64,000 nt of DNA. Source: Arthrobacter ramosus. GTDB lineage: Bacteria > Actinomycetota > Actinomycetes > Actinomycetales > Micrococcaceae. Shown here piece by piece: positions 51,793 through 60,734 of the stretch; positions within the stretch are counted from its first letter, which is position 1, and each line of letters begins with the position of its first letter. The DNA lies in contig NZ_BAAAWN010000001.1 of the NCBI RefSeq assembly GCF_039535095.1, forward strand, positions 1,674,001 to 1,738,000, written 5' to 3'. A program made the position numbers and the translations under genes. Under the pieces are notes generated by a model. It saw only the letters and a program-made list of their open reading frames with translations. It did no database searches and had not been told where the DNA came from.

Positions 51793-52329
51793 ATGAGCAG
51801 GGGAAAGCGGCAAAAACCATCAGGACGCCGCCACGCGGCCGGAAGCCCGGGTTTGCTGCTTGCGGTGCCGTTACTCGTGGCCGGGCTGGTGGCCGGCTGC
51901 ACGGCGCCTGCCCCCGTGGTGTCAGGAAGCACGGCGGTCTCATCGCCTGCCCCATCGAGTACGGCCAGTGCCACTCCCGCTGTCACACCCAGTGCCGGGA
52001 GCCCGTCGGCATCGGCATCAGTATCGCTCAGCCCGGGCACTGCCGCCCTGAAGCAGACCATGGAGTCCGTACTCAAAACTATTGCCGCCGCAACCCCCAA
52101 ACCGGCACAAGATGCATTGCGATCGCAACTCGTTTCGGCCGGCATCCCAGACTCTGCTGTGGAGGTATCCGCGAGCAAGACGCCGACAGGACTGGATGTC
52201 GACGCCATCGAGGCCGCGGCCAGGCTGGACAAGGACTGCGTCATGGGCGAGATCAGGGCCGGCCAGGTTTCCGTGTCGGTCTTGCCAGTGTTGGCCAGCG
52301 GCAAATGCTTCGTCGGGGATTCCCGCTAG
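51793..52329 (+). CDS. Lipoprotein, DUF6993-like
   Basis: A 178-residue exported lipoprotein: after a basic N-terminus (RGKRQKPSGRR) comes the hydrophobic segment LLLAVPLLVAGLVAGCTAPA, with lipobox LVAGC. Next is a Ser/Ala/Pro/Thr-rich linker of ~50 residues, then a compact domain (TAALKQTMESVLKTIAAATP, IPDSAVEVSASKTPTGLDVD, CVMGEIRAGQVSVSVLPVL) with two Cys that could form a disulfide. The pattern agrees with actinobacterial DUF6993 proteins of unknown function. Start ATG 51793 is preferred to 51712. It lies just upstream of ettA on the same strand. Confidence 0.75.
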   Translation: MSRGKRQKPSGRRHAAGSPGLLLAVPLLVAGLVAGCTAPAPVVSGSTAVSSPAPSSTASATPAVTPSAGSPSASASVSLSPGTAALKQTMESVLKTIAAATPKPAQDALRSQLVSAGIPDSAVEVSASKTPTGLDVDAIEAAARLDKDCVMGEIRAGQVSVSVLPVLASGKCFVGDSR

Positions 52330-52376
52330 CAGGGCCGAATGTGAGTTATGCCTTGCCACCCATTAGATTTAACGGC

Positions 52377-54059
52377 ATGGCGGAATTCATTTATACGATG
52401 ACCAAGGCTCGCAAGGCCGTTGGCGAAAAACTAATCCTGGACGATGTCAGCATGTCGTTCTTCCCTGGCGCGAAGATCGGCGTCGTTGGCCCGAACGGAG
52501 CCGGCAAATCCACGATCCTGAAGATCATGGCTGGTATCGACACACCGTCGAACGGCGAAGCCCGCCTCAGCCCCGGCTACTCCGTGGGCATCCTCCTGCA
52601 GGAGCCGCCCCTGAACGAGGAAAAGACCGTCCTGGGCAACGTCCAGGAAGGCGTGGGCGAGATCTACTCGAAGATCCAGCGCTTTAACGCGATCTCCGAG
52701 GAAATGGCCAACCCGGACGCCGACTACGACACCCTGCTGGAGGAAATGGGCCACCTTCAGGAAGCCATCGACGCTGCAGATGCGTGGGACATCGATTCCC
52801 AGCTCGAGCAGGCCATGGACGCGCTCCGCTGCCCGCCGGGCGACTCCGACGTGACTGTCCTGTCCGGTGGTGAGCGCCGCCGCGTAGCGCTCTGCAAGCT
52901 CCTGCTGCAGAAGCCCGACCTCCTGCTCCTTGACGAGCCCACCAACCACTTGGACGCAGAAAGTGTCCTGTGGCTGGAGCAGCACCTCTCTTCCTACCCC
53001 GGTGCCGTCCTCGCCATCACTCACGACCGCTACTTCCTGGACCACGTCGCCGAGTGGATCTGTGAAGTGGACCGCGGCCGCCTTTACCCCTACGAAGGCA
53101 ATTACTCCACGTACTTGGAGAAGAAGCGCGCCCGCCTCGAAATCCAAGGCAAGAAGGACGCCAAGCAGGCCAAGCGCCTCACCGAGGAACTTGAATGGGT
53201 CCGCTCCAACGCCAAGGGTCGCCAGACCAAGTCGAAGGCTCGTTTGGCCCGGTACGAGGAAATGGCAGCCGAGGCTGACCGCACCAGGAAGCTCGACTTC
53301 GAGGAAATCCAGATTCCGCCGGGACCGCGTCTGGGTGGCTTGGTCCTGGAGGCGAAGAACCTGCAGAAGGGCTTCGAGGACCGGACGCTGATCGATGGGC
53401 TTTCCTTCACGCTGCCCCGTAACGGCATCGTCGGCGTCATCGGTCCTAACGGAGTCGGCAAGACCACGCTGTTCAAAACCATCGTCGGGCTGGAACCGCT
53501 CGACGGTGGCGACCTCAAGATCGGTGACTCGGTCAAGATCTCCTACGCCGACCAGAGCCGTGGCGGCATCGACCCCAACAAGACCCTGTGGGAGGTCGTT
53601 TCAGACGGCCTGGACTTCATCCAGGTCGGCCATGTTGAAATGCCGTCCCGCGCCTACGTGGCGGCCTTCGGCTTCAAGGGACCGGACCAGCAGAAGAAAG
53701 CCGGGGTACTCTCGGGTGGTGAGCGTAACCGCCTGAACCTGGCACTGACCCTCAAGCAGGGCGGAAACCTTCTCCTTCTCGACGAGCCCACCAACGACCT
53801 CGACGTCGAAACCCTCAGCAGCCTTGAGAACGCCTTGCTTGAGTTCCCCGGCTGCGCCGTGGTGGTCTCGCACGACCGGTGGTTCCTCGACCGGGTTGCC
53901 ACCCACATCCTGGCCTACGAAGGTGACGAGGAGAACCCGTCGAAGTGGTACTGGTTCGAGGGTAACTTCGAGTCCTACGAAGAGAACAAGGTGGAGCGCC
54001 TCGGTCCGGACGCTGCCAAGCCGCACCGTGTCACCCACCGCAAGCTGACCCGCGACTAA
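52377..54059 (+). CDS. ettA: Energy-dependent translational throttle protein EttA (ABC-F)
   Basis: A 560-residue ABC-F ATPase with two nucleotide-binding domains, no membrane segment. Walker A boxes are GPNGAGKST and GPNGVGKTT; both signatures read LSGGERRRVAL and LSGGERNRLNL. The linker between domains (KRLTEELEWVRSNAKGRQTK, SKARLARYEEM) and the arm-like insertion in the first domain match EttA, which binds the ribosomal E site and gates elongation with ATP levels. ATG 52377 begins the conserved AEFIYTMTKARKAVGEK. Confidence 0.95.
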   Translation: MAEFIYTMTKARKAVGEKLILDDVSMSFFPGAKIGVVGPNGAGKSTILKIMAGIDTPSNGEARLSPGYSVGILLQEPPLNEEKTVLGNVQEGVGEIYSKIQRFNAISEEMANPDADYDTLLEEMGHLQEAIDAADAWDIDSQLEQAMDALRCPPGDSDVTVLSGGERRRVALCKLLLQKPDLLLLDEPTNHLDAESVLWLEQHLSSYPGAVLAITHDRYFLDHVAEWICEVDRGRLYPYEGNYSTYLEKKRARLEIQGKKDAKQAKRLTEELEWVRSNAKGRQTKSKARLARYEEMAAEADRTRKLDFEEIQIPPGPRLGGLVLEAKNLQKGFEDRTLIDGLSFTLPRNGIVGVIGPNGVGKTTLFKTIVGLEPLDGGDLKIGDSVKISYADQSRGGIDPNKTLWEVVSDGLDFIQVGHVEMPSRAYVAAFGFKGPDQQKKAGVLSGGERNRLNLALTLKQGGNLLLLDEPTNDLDVETLSSLENALLEFPGCAVVVSHDRWFLDRVATHILAYEGDEENPSKWYWFEGNFESYEENKVERLGPDAAKPHRVTHRKLTRD

Positions 54060-54073
54060 GCGAATTGCTCCAC

Positions 54074-54117
54074 AGAAGGCCGGCGCCCTGGATATTTCTC
54101 CGGGGCGCCGGCCTTCT
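54074..54117. terminator. Bidirectional terminator between ettA and tesB
   Basis: AGAAGGCCGGCGCCC and GGGCGCCGGCCTTCT form a perfect 15-bp stem with a 14-base loop, followed on the plus strand by TTG. It lies between convergent genes. Confidence 0.85.
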
Positions 54118-54159
54118 TTGCTCGATGATCCTGGCTGCGTTGTGGCTGCGTTGTGGCTG

Positions 54160-55068
54160 CTACGACGGGATCCTGAGCATGCCCTCTTGCGCCACCGTGG
54201 CGACATGCTGGCCATCGCGGCTGAAGATCTTGCCGGTGGCAAGTCCGCGGGCGCCTTGGGCGCTGGGGGACTCCTGCACGTAGAGCAGCCACTCGTCCAC
54301 GCGGACGGGGCGATGCCACCACATTGCGTGGTCAAGGCTCGCCACGCTCATGCCTGGCGTCATCCAGCTCAATCCGTTTTTGCGCAGCACCGATTCCAGG
54401 ATGGTGTAGTCGCTCGCGTAGGCCAGCGCAGCCAGATGAAGGTTGGGATCGTCCGGCATCGGGCCAAAGGTTTTCATCCAGACGGCATTGCTGGCTACCC
54501 GGTCCTTGGGCGCTTCCACATAGATTGCGGGATCGACGTGGCGGACATCGAAGGGCCGCTCGAAGGACATGTGGCGGGCGAGCGGATGGTCGTACTTCTG
54601 CAGGAGTTCCGCTGTGCTCGGCAGCGTTTCGGGGTCCGGGATTCCGGCCGGCATGGAGGACTGGTGTTCCACGCCCTCGGCTTCGGTCTGGAAGGAAGCG
54701 ATCATCGACAGGATCGGTTGACCTTCCTGGTAAGCGTGCACCCGCCGGGCGGAGAACGAGCGTCCGTCACGAAGCCGTTCAACGCTGAATGTGATGGGCT
54801 GGTTGGCGTCCCCCGGACGAAGGAAATAGCCGTGCATGGAATGGACGGTTCGATCCTCTTCCACCGTGCGCATACCGGCCACGAGGGACTGGGCGAGTAC
54901 CTGCCCGCCGAACACCCGGTGGCGTGGCTGTTTCTGGGAAGGCCCAAGGAAGATGTCCTCGGCTGTCCTCGCGCCGTCGAAGTCGGCCAGGGACAACAGT
55001 TCGATGAGGGTGGATGTGGGGTCCTCAAGGGCAACCTGATGTTCCAGGCCGGCGTGCGCGTCAGTCAT
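54160..55068 (-). CDS. tesB: Acyl-CoA thioesterase II (TesB)
   Basis: Double hot-dog thioesterase of 302 residues, hydrolysing medium- and long-chain acyl-CoA. Recognisable parts are HRVFGGQVLAQSLVAG (residues ~49-64), VHSMHGYFLRPGDANQPITF, RRVHAYQEGQPILSMIASFQ, and in the second domain LAYASDYTILESVLRKNG, SVASLDHAMWWHRPVRVDEW. The Asp, Thr and Gln residues used by TesB fall in LDHAMWWH and nearby. It converges on ettA and is divergent from the gene at 55133. Confidence 0.92.
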   Translation of the reverse strand: MTDAHAGLEHQVALEDPTSTLIELLSLADFDGARTAEDIFLGPSQKQPRHRVFGGQVLAQSLVAGMRTVEEDRTVHSMHGYFLRPGDANQPITFSVERLRDGRSFSARRVHAYQEGQPILSMIASFQTEAEGVEHQSSMPAGIPDPETLPSTAELLQKYDHPLARHMSFERPFDVRHVDPAIYVEAPKDRVASNAVWMKTFGPMPDDPNLHLAALAYASDYTILESVLRKNGLSWMTPGMSVASLDHAMWWHRPVRVDEWLLYVQESPSAQGARGLATGKIFSRDGQHVATVAQEGMLRIPS

Positions 55069-55132
55069 GGTTCGACTCTAGACGCCCCCCCTGACCCCTC
55101 TCAACCGCGGACATGCCGGTAGAGTCGATGAT

Positions 55133-55807
55133 GTGTCCGATGTACTGACCCAGTCCTTCCATTTCGTCGATCCCCGTGATCTGGCGGATCTCCGCACTTA
55201 TGTCACGCGTGCCAAGAGCATCGACGATGGCGCCATCCGGCTGCAGGCCTCCGGACGCGTCCTGGCTGCATACGTGTGCGTCCTGAGGCCGCGCATCCTG
55301 GGCGAAGCGACGCCGACCATTCTCGGGCTTCGGACCATCGCCCTCGCCGATGACGCGCACGCGGACGTCACGGTGACCCTGTCCTCGGTCCTGGACCGCT
55401 TGGCGCGTTCCGGTGCCGACGACGTCGAGCTTCCGATCCCGCCGTCGACCGTTTCCGAATCGTGGGCAGGAGTCGGGGCGCCCCGCAGCGGCTGGGAGCC
55501 GCTGGGTTCAGTGCCCGACGCCGATCTCAAGTCTGTCGCGAATGCCGGCATTGCCGAGGTGGCCGGGATTGTTCCGGATCAGCCCGGCGCGTTGATTGTC
55601 AACAACACCAGGGCCGCGGTGTGGGGACGGGAGATTCCGGGACTCGACGGCGTGCCCGCAGGCGCGGCGTTCGCGGCCTTGGCGCTCGGTTTCCTTGGCG
55701 ACGGCGAACACCGGCTCTTCCGCAACGGCCGTTGGTTCCGGCTCAGCGGGAGCCGAGGCCACATCTTGGCACGATCCGGATCAGGCCTGGGCTTCAAAGC
55801 CCGCTGA
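55133..55807 (+). CDS. Conserved hypothetical protein (224 aa)
   Basis: A soluble protein beginning with GTG 55133 (SDVLTQSFHFVDPRDLADLR), with no signal peptide or membrane helix. Parts that look conserved across actinobacteria are YVTRAKSIDDGAIRLQASGR, LAAYVCVLRPRILGEATPTI, VWGREIPGLDGVPAGAAFAAL and GDGEHRLFRNGRWFRLSGSR. I do not recognise a domain with known function. It is divergent from tesB, sharing a 64-bp promoter gap, and ends at the 63-bp repeat array, which may serve as its terminator. Confidence 0.75.
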   Translation: MSDVLTQSFHFVDPRDLADLRTYVTRAKSIDDGAIRLQASGRVLAAYVCVLRPRILGEATPTILGLRTIALADDAHADVTVTLSSVLDRLARSGADDVELPIPPSTVSESWAGVGAPRSGWEPLGSVPDADLKSVANAGIAEVAGIVPDQPGALIVNNTRAAVWGREIPGLDGVPAGAAFAALALGFLGDGEHRLFRNGRWFRLSGSRGHILARSGSGLGFKAR

Positions 55808-55810
55808 GAT

Positions 55811-56073
55811 TGGGGCAGGCCCTTTCGTGTCGCGTTCCGCGCCACGTAGGGACCCTGCTGCCCCACTCTAGGCTGGGGCAGGCCCTTTCGTGTCGCGTTC
55901 CGCGCCACGTAGGGACCCTGCTGCCCCACTCTAGGCTGGGGCAGGCCCTTTCGTGTCGCGTTCCGCGCCACGTAGGGACCCTGCTGCCCCACTCTAGGCT
56001 GGGGCAGGCCCTTTCGTGTCGCGTTCCGCGCCACGTAGGGACCCTGCTGCCCCACTCTAGGCCGGGGCAGGCC
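55811..56073. repeat. Tandem array of four 63-bp palindromic units plus a partial fifth
   Basis: Identical units begin at 55811, 55874, 55937 and 56000, each starting TGGGGCAGGCCCTTTCGTGT and containing CTGCCCCACTCTAGGC at the end. A partial fifth unit starts at 56063. TGGGGCAG and CTGCCCCA are inverted copies, so every unit can fold as a long hairpin. Because 63 is a multiple of three, both strands stay open and give artefactual 21-residue protein repeats. The outer arms and flanks match the gnd terminator at 29216-29239, which lacks the internal 30-odd bases. Confidence 0.9.
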
Positions 56074-56117
56074 CGGGCTATAAGCTCAGGGCCGGCACAT
56101 GGCGCCGTCTTACAAGC

Positions 56118-56591
56118 TCAGGGCTGCTGGACCGACGGGCTGTTGACCATCGTGAGCGCGGCCCGCTCCATGTAGTCCCACAGCGTCCCTTGGTGTAGCG
56201 GCGACAAGCCGAGCGAATCCACTGCCGCGCGCATGTGGAAGAGCCAGCGGTCCTTGGCTTCGGGCGTCACCTGGAACGGCATGTGCCGCATCCGCAGCCG
56301 GGGGTGTCCACGTTCCTCGCTGTAAGTGCCCGGACCGCCCCAATACTGCTCAAGGAACATGAGGAACCGTCGCTTTGCCGGGGCGAGGTCTTGTTCGGGG
56401 TACATGGGCCGGAGCAAAGGATCTCCGGCGACGCCGTCGTAGAAGACATCGATGAGTTTCACGAAAGTCCCGTGGCCACCGATGGCCTCATAGAAGCTGT
56501 CGGTGTAGGCAGGCTGGCTGAACGGATCGTTTTGCATCAACTGCCGCCGTTCAGCAGGCTGCGGCGTTGCTGATTCCGGCTGGGTGGCCAT
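56118..56591 (-). CDS. glbO: Truncated haemoglobin, group II (GlbO-type)
   Basis: A 157-residue globin of the 2/2 fold. The core starts at FYEAIGGHGTFVKLIDVFYD, followed by LLRPMYPEQDLAPAKRRFL, FLEQYWGGPGTYSEERGHPR (group II signature region) and MRHMPFQVTPEAKDRWL, with the proximal His in MRHMPF and Trp downstream. Such proteins bind oxygen or detoxify NO/peroxide in actinobacteria. The first ~20 residues (MATQPESATPQ) are an unconserved extension. It starts two bases after the MscS-like stop, so the two genes are co-transcribed. Confidence 0.92.
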   Translation of the reverse strand: MATQPESATPQPAERRQLMQNDPFSQPAYTDSFYEAIGGHGTFVKLIDVFYDGVAGDPLLRPMYPEQDLAPAKRRFLMFLEQYWGGPGTYSEERGHPRLRMRHMPFQVTPEAKDRWLFHMRAAVDSLGLSPLHQGTLWDYMERAALTMVNSPSVQQP

Positions 56592-56592
56592 G

Positions 56593-57321
56593 TCACTCGC
56601 CTGCTTTCTGCTCTTGAATCTTGAGGGATTCCTTTGAAGATTGAGGCGCACCGGATGCAGCGGTTTCGGCAGGCGCAGTACCCGGGGGTGCAGGCGGAAC
56701 GTCGTCCGGGACGGCGGGTTCCTCCGGCACGTAGTCGCCTTGCGAGCGGTTGCCCACCCGAAGGATTTCTCCGTTGCGCAGATACCAGATGGCGCCGTCT
56801 TCGGCCCGGAGCCGGGTGATCCGGAGGCCTACAGATTCAACGGTGCCAATCACTTCTGTGGTCACAATCACATCGCCGATTCCGAACTGGTCCTCGATGG
56901 TGATGAAGATGCCGGACAGGAAATCGCGGATGAGCTGTTGGGCGCCGAAGCCAATGGCCACACCCAAAATCCCGACGCTCGTGAGCAGCGGTGCAATATC
57001 CACATTCAGGTATTTGAGGACGTAGATGATGACGATGACCACCACAACCACGCTCAGCACGCTTGTCAGCAGCGAGCCGATCGTGTGGGCGCGTTGGGCG
57101 CGCCGTTCATGGTCGAGCGCCCGGAAGGCCGGCTGGACCCACCTGAAATGCGGTTTCTTGAAGAAGCTGGTGCCCTCGGCCACTCGGCGGGTAATACGCA
57201 GGATGATGAACCGGGCCACAACCCAGACCACCAACCCAATGCCCAGCGTCACGAAGATTGACGCGTAATCGATTTTGGCTGCATCGGCCACGATGTTGTC
57301 GGTCGACGAGGCGACGTTCAT
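56593..57321 (-). CDS. MscS-family mechanosensitive channel, short form
   Basis: A 242-residue channel protein. There is an N-terminal helix (IFVTLGIGLVVWVVARFIIL), a second (LLTSVLSVVVVVIVIIYVLK), and the pore helix LLTSVGILGVAIGFGAQQLI, followed by RDFLSGIFITIEDQFGIGDV, the MscS signature, and a beta domain (GTVESVGLRITRLRAEDGAI). The C-terminal alpha/beta vestibule of classic MscS is missing; it is replaced by a Pro/Ala/Ser-rich tail. It releases solutes under osmotic down-shock. GlbO lies downstream in the same operon. Confidence 0.9.
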   Translation of the reverse strand: MNVASSTDNIVADAAKIDYASIFVTLGIGLVVWVVARFIILRITRRVAEGTSFFKKPHFRWVQPAFRALDHERRAQRAHTIGSLLTSVLSVVVVVIVIIYVLKYLNVDIAPLLTSVGILGVAIGFGAQQLIRDFLSGIFITIEDQFGIGDVIVTTEVIGTVESVGLRITRLRAEDGAIWYLRNGEILRVGNRSQGDYVPEEPAVPDDVPPAPPGTAPAETAASGAPQSSKESLKIQEQKAGE

Positions 57322-57455
57322 GTGCGGGAATGCTCCTCACGGGATCCAATTGTTCGCCGGGCCCTTTTGCCGGGCGCTGAACACTCTGTCCACGGTCAAC
57401 CCTATCGCCGTAGCGTGGCCGGTCGTGCATCCTGGTTCTTGGCTGAACAGCCTGG

Positions 57456-57935
57456 CTAGCTGACGGCCGCCATCGTGCTTGGCTCATGCAGAACGGGAAA
57501 ATTGACGCTCCTCGCGATAAAGCACACCTGGTTGGCCTCATGGTGCAGTTCGTCCACGAGGGAAATATGCGCCGGGTCGGCAACCGTGACTTGCGGCTTC
57601 AAGGTGACGTTCTCGAACTGGCCGCTGCCATCGCGATTGAGCCTCATCAAGCCCTCGGCGTGGTCCACGTAATCCGTGACCACCACCCCGTGTTTGACCG
57701 CGACATGCAGGAAAGACAGCATGTGGCACTGGGAGAGTGCGGTGAGGAGCAGTTGTTCGGGGTTGTACCGGCTGCGGTCGCCATGGAAGGTGGGGTCCGA
57801 GGATCCCTTCAGGACGGGCAGGCCGGGGATCTCGACGTCGTGGTCCCTCGTGTAGCCGCGGTAGGTGGAAGTCCCGGTGCCCAGATTTCCGGTCCAGCGC
57901 ACGGTCAGGGAGTAGCGGTGTTCGTCCAGGCTCAT
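57456..57935 (-). CDS. OsmC-family peroxide-detoxifying protein
   Basis: A 159-residue OsmC/Ohr superfamily protein. The two redox Cys are in LLLTALSQCHMLSFLHVAVK and HEANQVCFIARSVNFPV, spaced as in OsmC-type thiol peroxidases; the Arg in FHGDRSRYNPEQLL supports the active site. Pathways include hydroperoxide reduction with lipoyl or thiol partners. A terminator (57981-58012) lies upstream between this gene and the pepN 3' end, and both genes are on the same strand. Confidence 0.88.
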   Translation of the reverse strand: MSLDEHRYSLTVRWTGNLGTGTSTYRGYTRDHDVEIPGLPVLKGSSDPTFHGDRSRYNPEQLLLTALSQCHMLSFLHVAVKHGVVVTDYVDHAEGLMRLNRDGSGQFENVTLKPQVTVADPAHISLVDELHHEANQVCFIARSVNFPVLHEPSTMAAVS

Positions 57936-57980
57936 GGGGAAAGTCTAGCGGGGGGTGCTTTCGCGGGCGGCATACGGAAA

Positions 57981-58012
57981 GGCCCCGGTTCCATTGAAGC
58001 GGAACCGGGGCC
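57981..58012 (-). terminator. Terminator hairpin between pepN 3' end and the OsmC-like gene
   Basis: GGCCCCGGTTCC and GGAACCGGGGCC form a perfect 12-bp stem with an 8-base loop. It is 25 bp beyond the pepN stop on the minus strand and is followed there by TTTCC. Confidence 0.85.
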
Positions 58013-58036
58013 GGAGGGTGATTTATCCGATGGTTT

Positions 58037-60598
58037 TTAGACGTCTGCCGCGCGGGCTTTCAAGGCACGGGCAACGCCGTCGCGGTTTTCGAGCATCATG
58101 CGGCGCAGGGCGCTGCTGTCCGCCGGCAGCTCAGCGAGGAACTTGTCCGTGCGGTCAACCGTGGCCTGCGTGGTCAGTTGCGCCGGGTAGAGCCCGACGA
58201 CGATTTGCTGGGCCAGCGCAAAGGTGCGGCTGGCGACAATCTCAGGTACGGCCTCAAAGTACTCCTCGGCGTACGGCTCCAGCAGGGAGGTGTCCAGCAC
58301 CCGGGTGAAGCCCGTGACGGCGGAGCTTTGAATGGCGTTGGAAAGCTCGCCCGTGACCACGATCTTCTTCCACGCGGCGGCCTTGGCCTCGGGTGTAGGA
58401 AGGGCAGCCGTCGCCAAGGCGGCGGCGTTCTGGCCATTGGCCGTGTGGTCGCGCCCGAGTTCGGCGTCGATCCGGTCCTGGCCTTCGCGCCCGCCCACCA
58501 CCAGCGCGGTGAGGAGCTCCCAGCGCAGGTCCTGGTCAACGGTCAGTCCGTCCAGGACAATGCTGCCGTCCAGGACCGCTTGGATTGTCTCCAGTTGGGA
58601 GCTGCTGGCGGAGAGCAAGGCGAAAGTTTTCACGAATTGCAGCTGGGCGTCCGATCCGGCAGCCGCGGTGTTCGAAAGTTCCCACAGCGTGTCAGCGGCG
58701 GCCACCGTGGCGGCATCCTTGTGTTCGGCCGCGACGTAGTAAGTCAAAGTAGTGGCCAGCTGGCGCAGCTGGGTCTGGATCACGGAGGAATCGGTCTCGG
58801 ACGCGATGTTCGCCAGGATCAGCTCGGCGTAGCCACGGGCCGGGGTTTCGCCGTCGCGGGCTGCATCCCACGCAGAGCCCCATACGAGTGTGCGGGGCAG
58901 GCTGCCGGCGAAGTCCTTCAGGTGGGCCTTCGCGGTGGCCAAGGAGGTGGGGTCGAGGCGCACTTTGGCGTAGGCGAGGTCGTCGTCGTTGAGCAGGACC
59001 AGGTTCGGACGCGCCATTCCGGCAAGGGCGGGAACGTCGGTCCGGGGGCCGTCGACGTCGAGCTCCTCCCTGTGGGTCCTCTCAAGTTTGCCTTCGGCTG
59101 AGAGGTCATAGAACCCCACGGCGAGGCGGTGAGGCCGCAAGGTGGGCTGCTCGACGATAGCCGTCTGCACGATCGCAAAAGACGTGATGGTGCCGTCCGG
59201 GTCGACCTCGAGCTCGGGGGAGAGGGTGTTGACGCCGGCAGTCTCGAGCCAGAGCTTGCCCCACTGGTCCAGATCGCGGCCGCTGGCAGCTTCGAGTTCC
59301 TTCATGAGGTCCACCAGTTCGGTGCTCTGCCACGCATGCTTTTGGAAGTACTCGCGGACGCCGGCCATGAACTGCTCCGGTCCCACCCAGGCAACCAACT
59401 GCCGCAGCACGGAAGCTCCCTTGGCATAGGTGATGCCATCGAAGTTGACCTCGACGTCCCGGAGATCGTTGATCTCGGCGAAAATCGGGTGGGTCGTGGG
59501 CAATTGGTCCTGCCGGTACGCCCAGGATTTCTCCACCGAGGCAAAGGTGGTCCACGCCCGGTCAAATTCGGTGTTCTCGACCGCGGCCAGGTGGGACATG
59601 TACTCGGCAAAGGACTCGTTGAGCCAGAGGTCGTTCCACCAGCGCATCGTGACGAGGTCCCCGAACCACATGTGGGCCAGCTCGTGCAGCACGGTGATGG
59701 CGCGGCGTTCGATCTGGGCGTCGGTGACCTTGCCCCGGAAGACGTAGCCTTCGAGGATGGTCACGGCGCCGGCATTTTCCATCGCGCCGGCATTGAACTC
59801 GGGAACGAACAGCTGATCGTACTTCTCGAAGGGGTACGGGAAGCCGAACTGGGCCTCGAAGAACGCAAAACCCTGGCGGGTCAGTTCGAAGATGTTGTCG
59901 GCGTCCAGGTACTGCATGAGGGACTTGCGGGCGAACACCCCGAGCGGGATGACGCGGCCATCGGAGCTGCTGACCTCGCTGCGGACCGATTGGTACGGTC
60001 CCGCGATCAAGGCGGTGACGTAGGAAGATATGCGGGGAGTCGGGGCGAAATGCCAGACGGAGCGCGCGCCGCCGTCGTCCGCGGGAGTGGTTTCCACCGG
60101 TACCGGAGTGGGCGAGTTGGAGATCAGGTCCCAGTGCGAGGGTGCAGTGACCGTGAACGTGAATGCGGCCTTCAGGTCCGGCTGCTCGAACACAGCGAAC
60201 ATGCGGCGGGAATCGGGCACCTCGAACTGCGTGTACAGGTAGACCTCGTTGTCCACCGGGTCCACGAAACGGTGCAGGCCCTCACCGGTGTTCATGTAGG
60301 GGGCATCGGCAACTACCCTGAGTTCGTTCTCCGCGACGAGCCCGGGCAACTGGATGCGCACGCCGTCGGACACCACCGCCGGATCGAGTTCGGTGCCGTT
60401 CAACGTCACGCTGTGCACGGTGTCCGTGATCGCGTCGATAAAGCTCGAGGAGCCCTCGACGGCGGAAAACTTCACCACCGTGGTGGAGCCGAAGACCGAG
60501 GCGCCCTTGGTCAAGTCGAGAGTGACGTCATACGAGGTCACGCTGAGCAATTTTGCGCGCTGTCCGGCTTCGGCGCGCGTCAAGTTCAGGCCTGGCAA
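58037..60598 (-). CDS. pepN: Aminopeptidase N (M1 family)
   Basis: A zinc aminopeptidase of 853 residues, cleaving N-terminal residues from peptides. The exopeptidase motif is GAMEN (271-275) and the zinc motif is HELAH (305-309), with the third ligand Glu at 328 in LWLNESFAEYM. The N-terminal beta domain (residues 1-200) and the C-terminal helical ERAP1-like domain (~530-853) are both present. There is no signal peptide, so it acts in the cytoplasm. It is a stand-alone housekeeping gene. Confidence 0.95.
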   Translation of the reverse strand: MPGLNLTRAEAGQRAKLLSVTSYDVTLDLTKGASVFGSTTVVKFSAVEGSSSFIDAITDTVHSVTLNGTELDPAVVSDGVRIQLPGLVAENELRVVADAPYMNTGEGLHRFVDPVDNEVYLYTQFEVPDSRRMFAVFEQPDLKAAFTFTVTAPSHWDLISNSPTPVPVETTPADDGGARSVWHFAPTPRISSYVTALIAGPYQSVRSEVSSSDGRVIPLGVFARKSLMQYLDADNIFELTRQGFAFFEAQFGFPYPFEKYDQLFVPEFNAGAMENAGAVTILEGYVFRGKVTDAQIERRAITVLHELAHMWFGDLVTMRWWNDLWLNESFAEYMSHLAAVENTEFDRAWTTFASVEKSWAYRQDQLPTTHPIFAEINDLRDVEVNFDGITYAKGASVLRQLVAWVGPEQFMAGVREYFQKHAWQSTELVDLMKELEAASGRDLDQWGKLWLETAGVNTLSPELEVDPDGTITSFAIVQTAIVEQPTLRPHRLAVGFYDLSAEGKLERTHREELDVDGPRTDVPALAGMARPNLVLLNDDDLAYAKVRLDPTSLATAKAHLKDFAGSLPRTLVWGSAWDAARDGETPARGYAELILANIASETDSSVIQTQLRQLATTLTYYVAAEHKDAATVAAADTLWELSNTAAAGSDAQLQFVKTFALLSASSSQLETIQAVLDGSIVLDGLTVDQDLRWELLTALVVGGREGQDRIDAELGRDHTANGQNAAALATAALPTPEAKAAAWKKIVVTGELSNAIQSSAVTGFTRVLDTSLLEPYAEEYFEAVPEIVASRTFALAQQIVVGLYPAQLTTQATVDRTDKFLAELPADSSALRRMMLENRDGVARALKARAADV

Positions 60599-60734
60599 GG
60601 TTTGCCTCCAAGAATGGTTTCGAGAAGCCGGTTGGTTTCAGCCAGCGCCGGCGTGTGAAGTCATTCTTTCACTTGATTCCGGCTTGGCAAGGACGCTCGA
60701 TCACAGTGTCGCCGGCGCGGGGTAGCGTTGGAAT

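Noticed and set aside
51678..52376. Longer EttA frame starting at 51678
   Set aside because: The added 230 residues overlap the lipoprotein gene and show no ABC-F homology; EttA begins at ATG 52377.
55462..56175. Apparent repeat protein with 21-residue units on both strands over the 63-bp array
   Set aside because: The open frames result from the 63-bp period being a multiple of three. The same DNA is an array of hairpins between stop codons of real genes, there is no RBS, and the frames overlap annotated genes.
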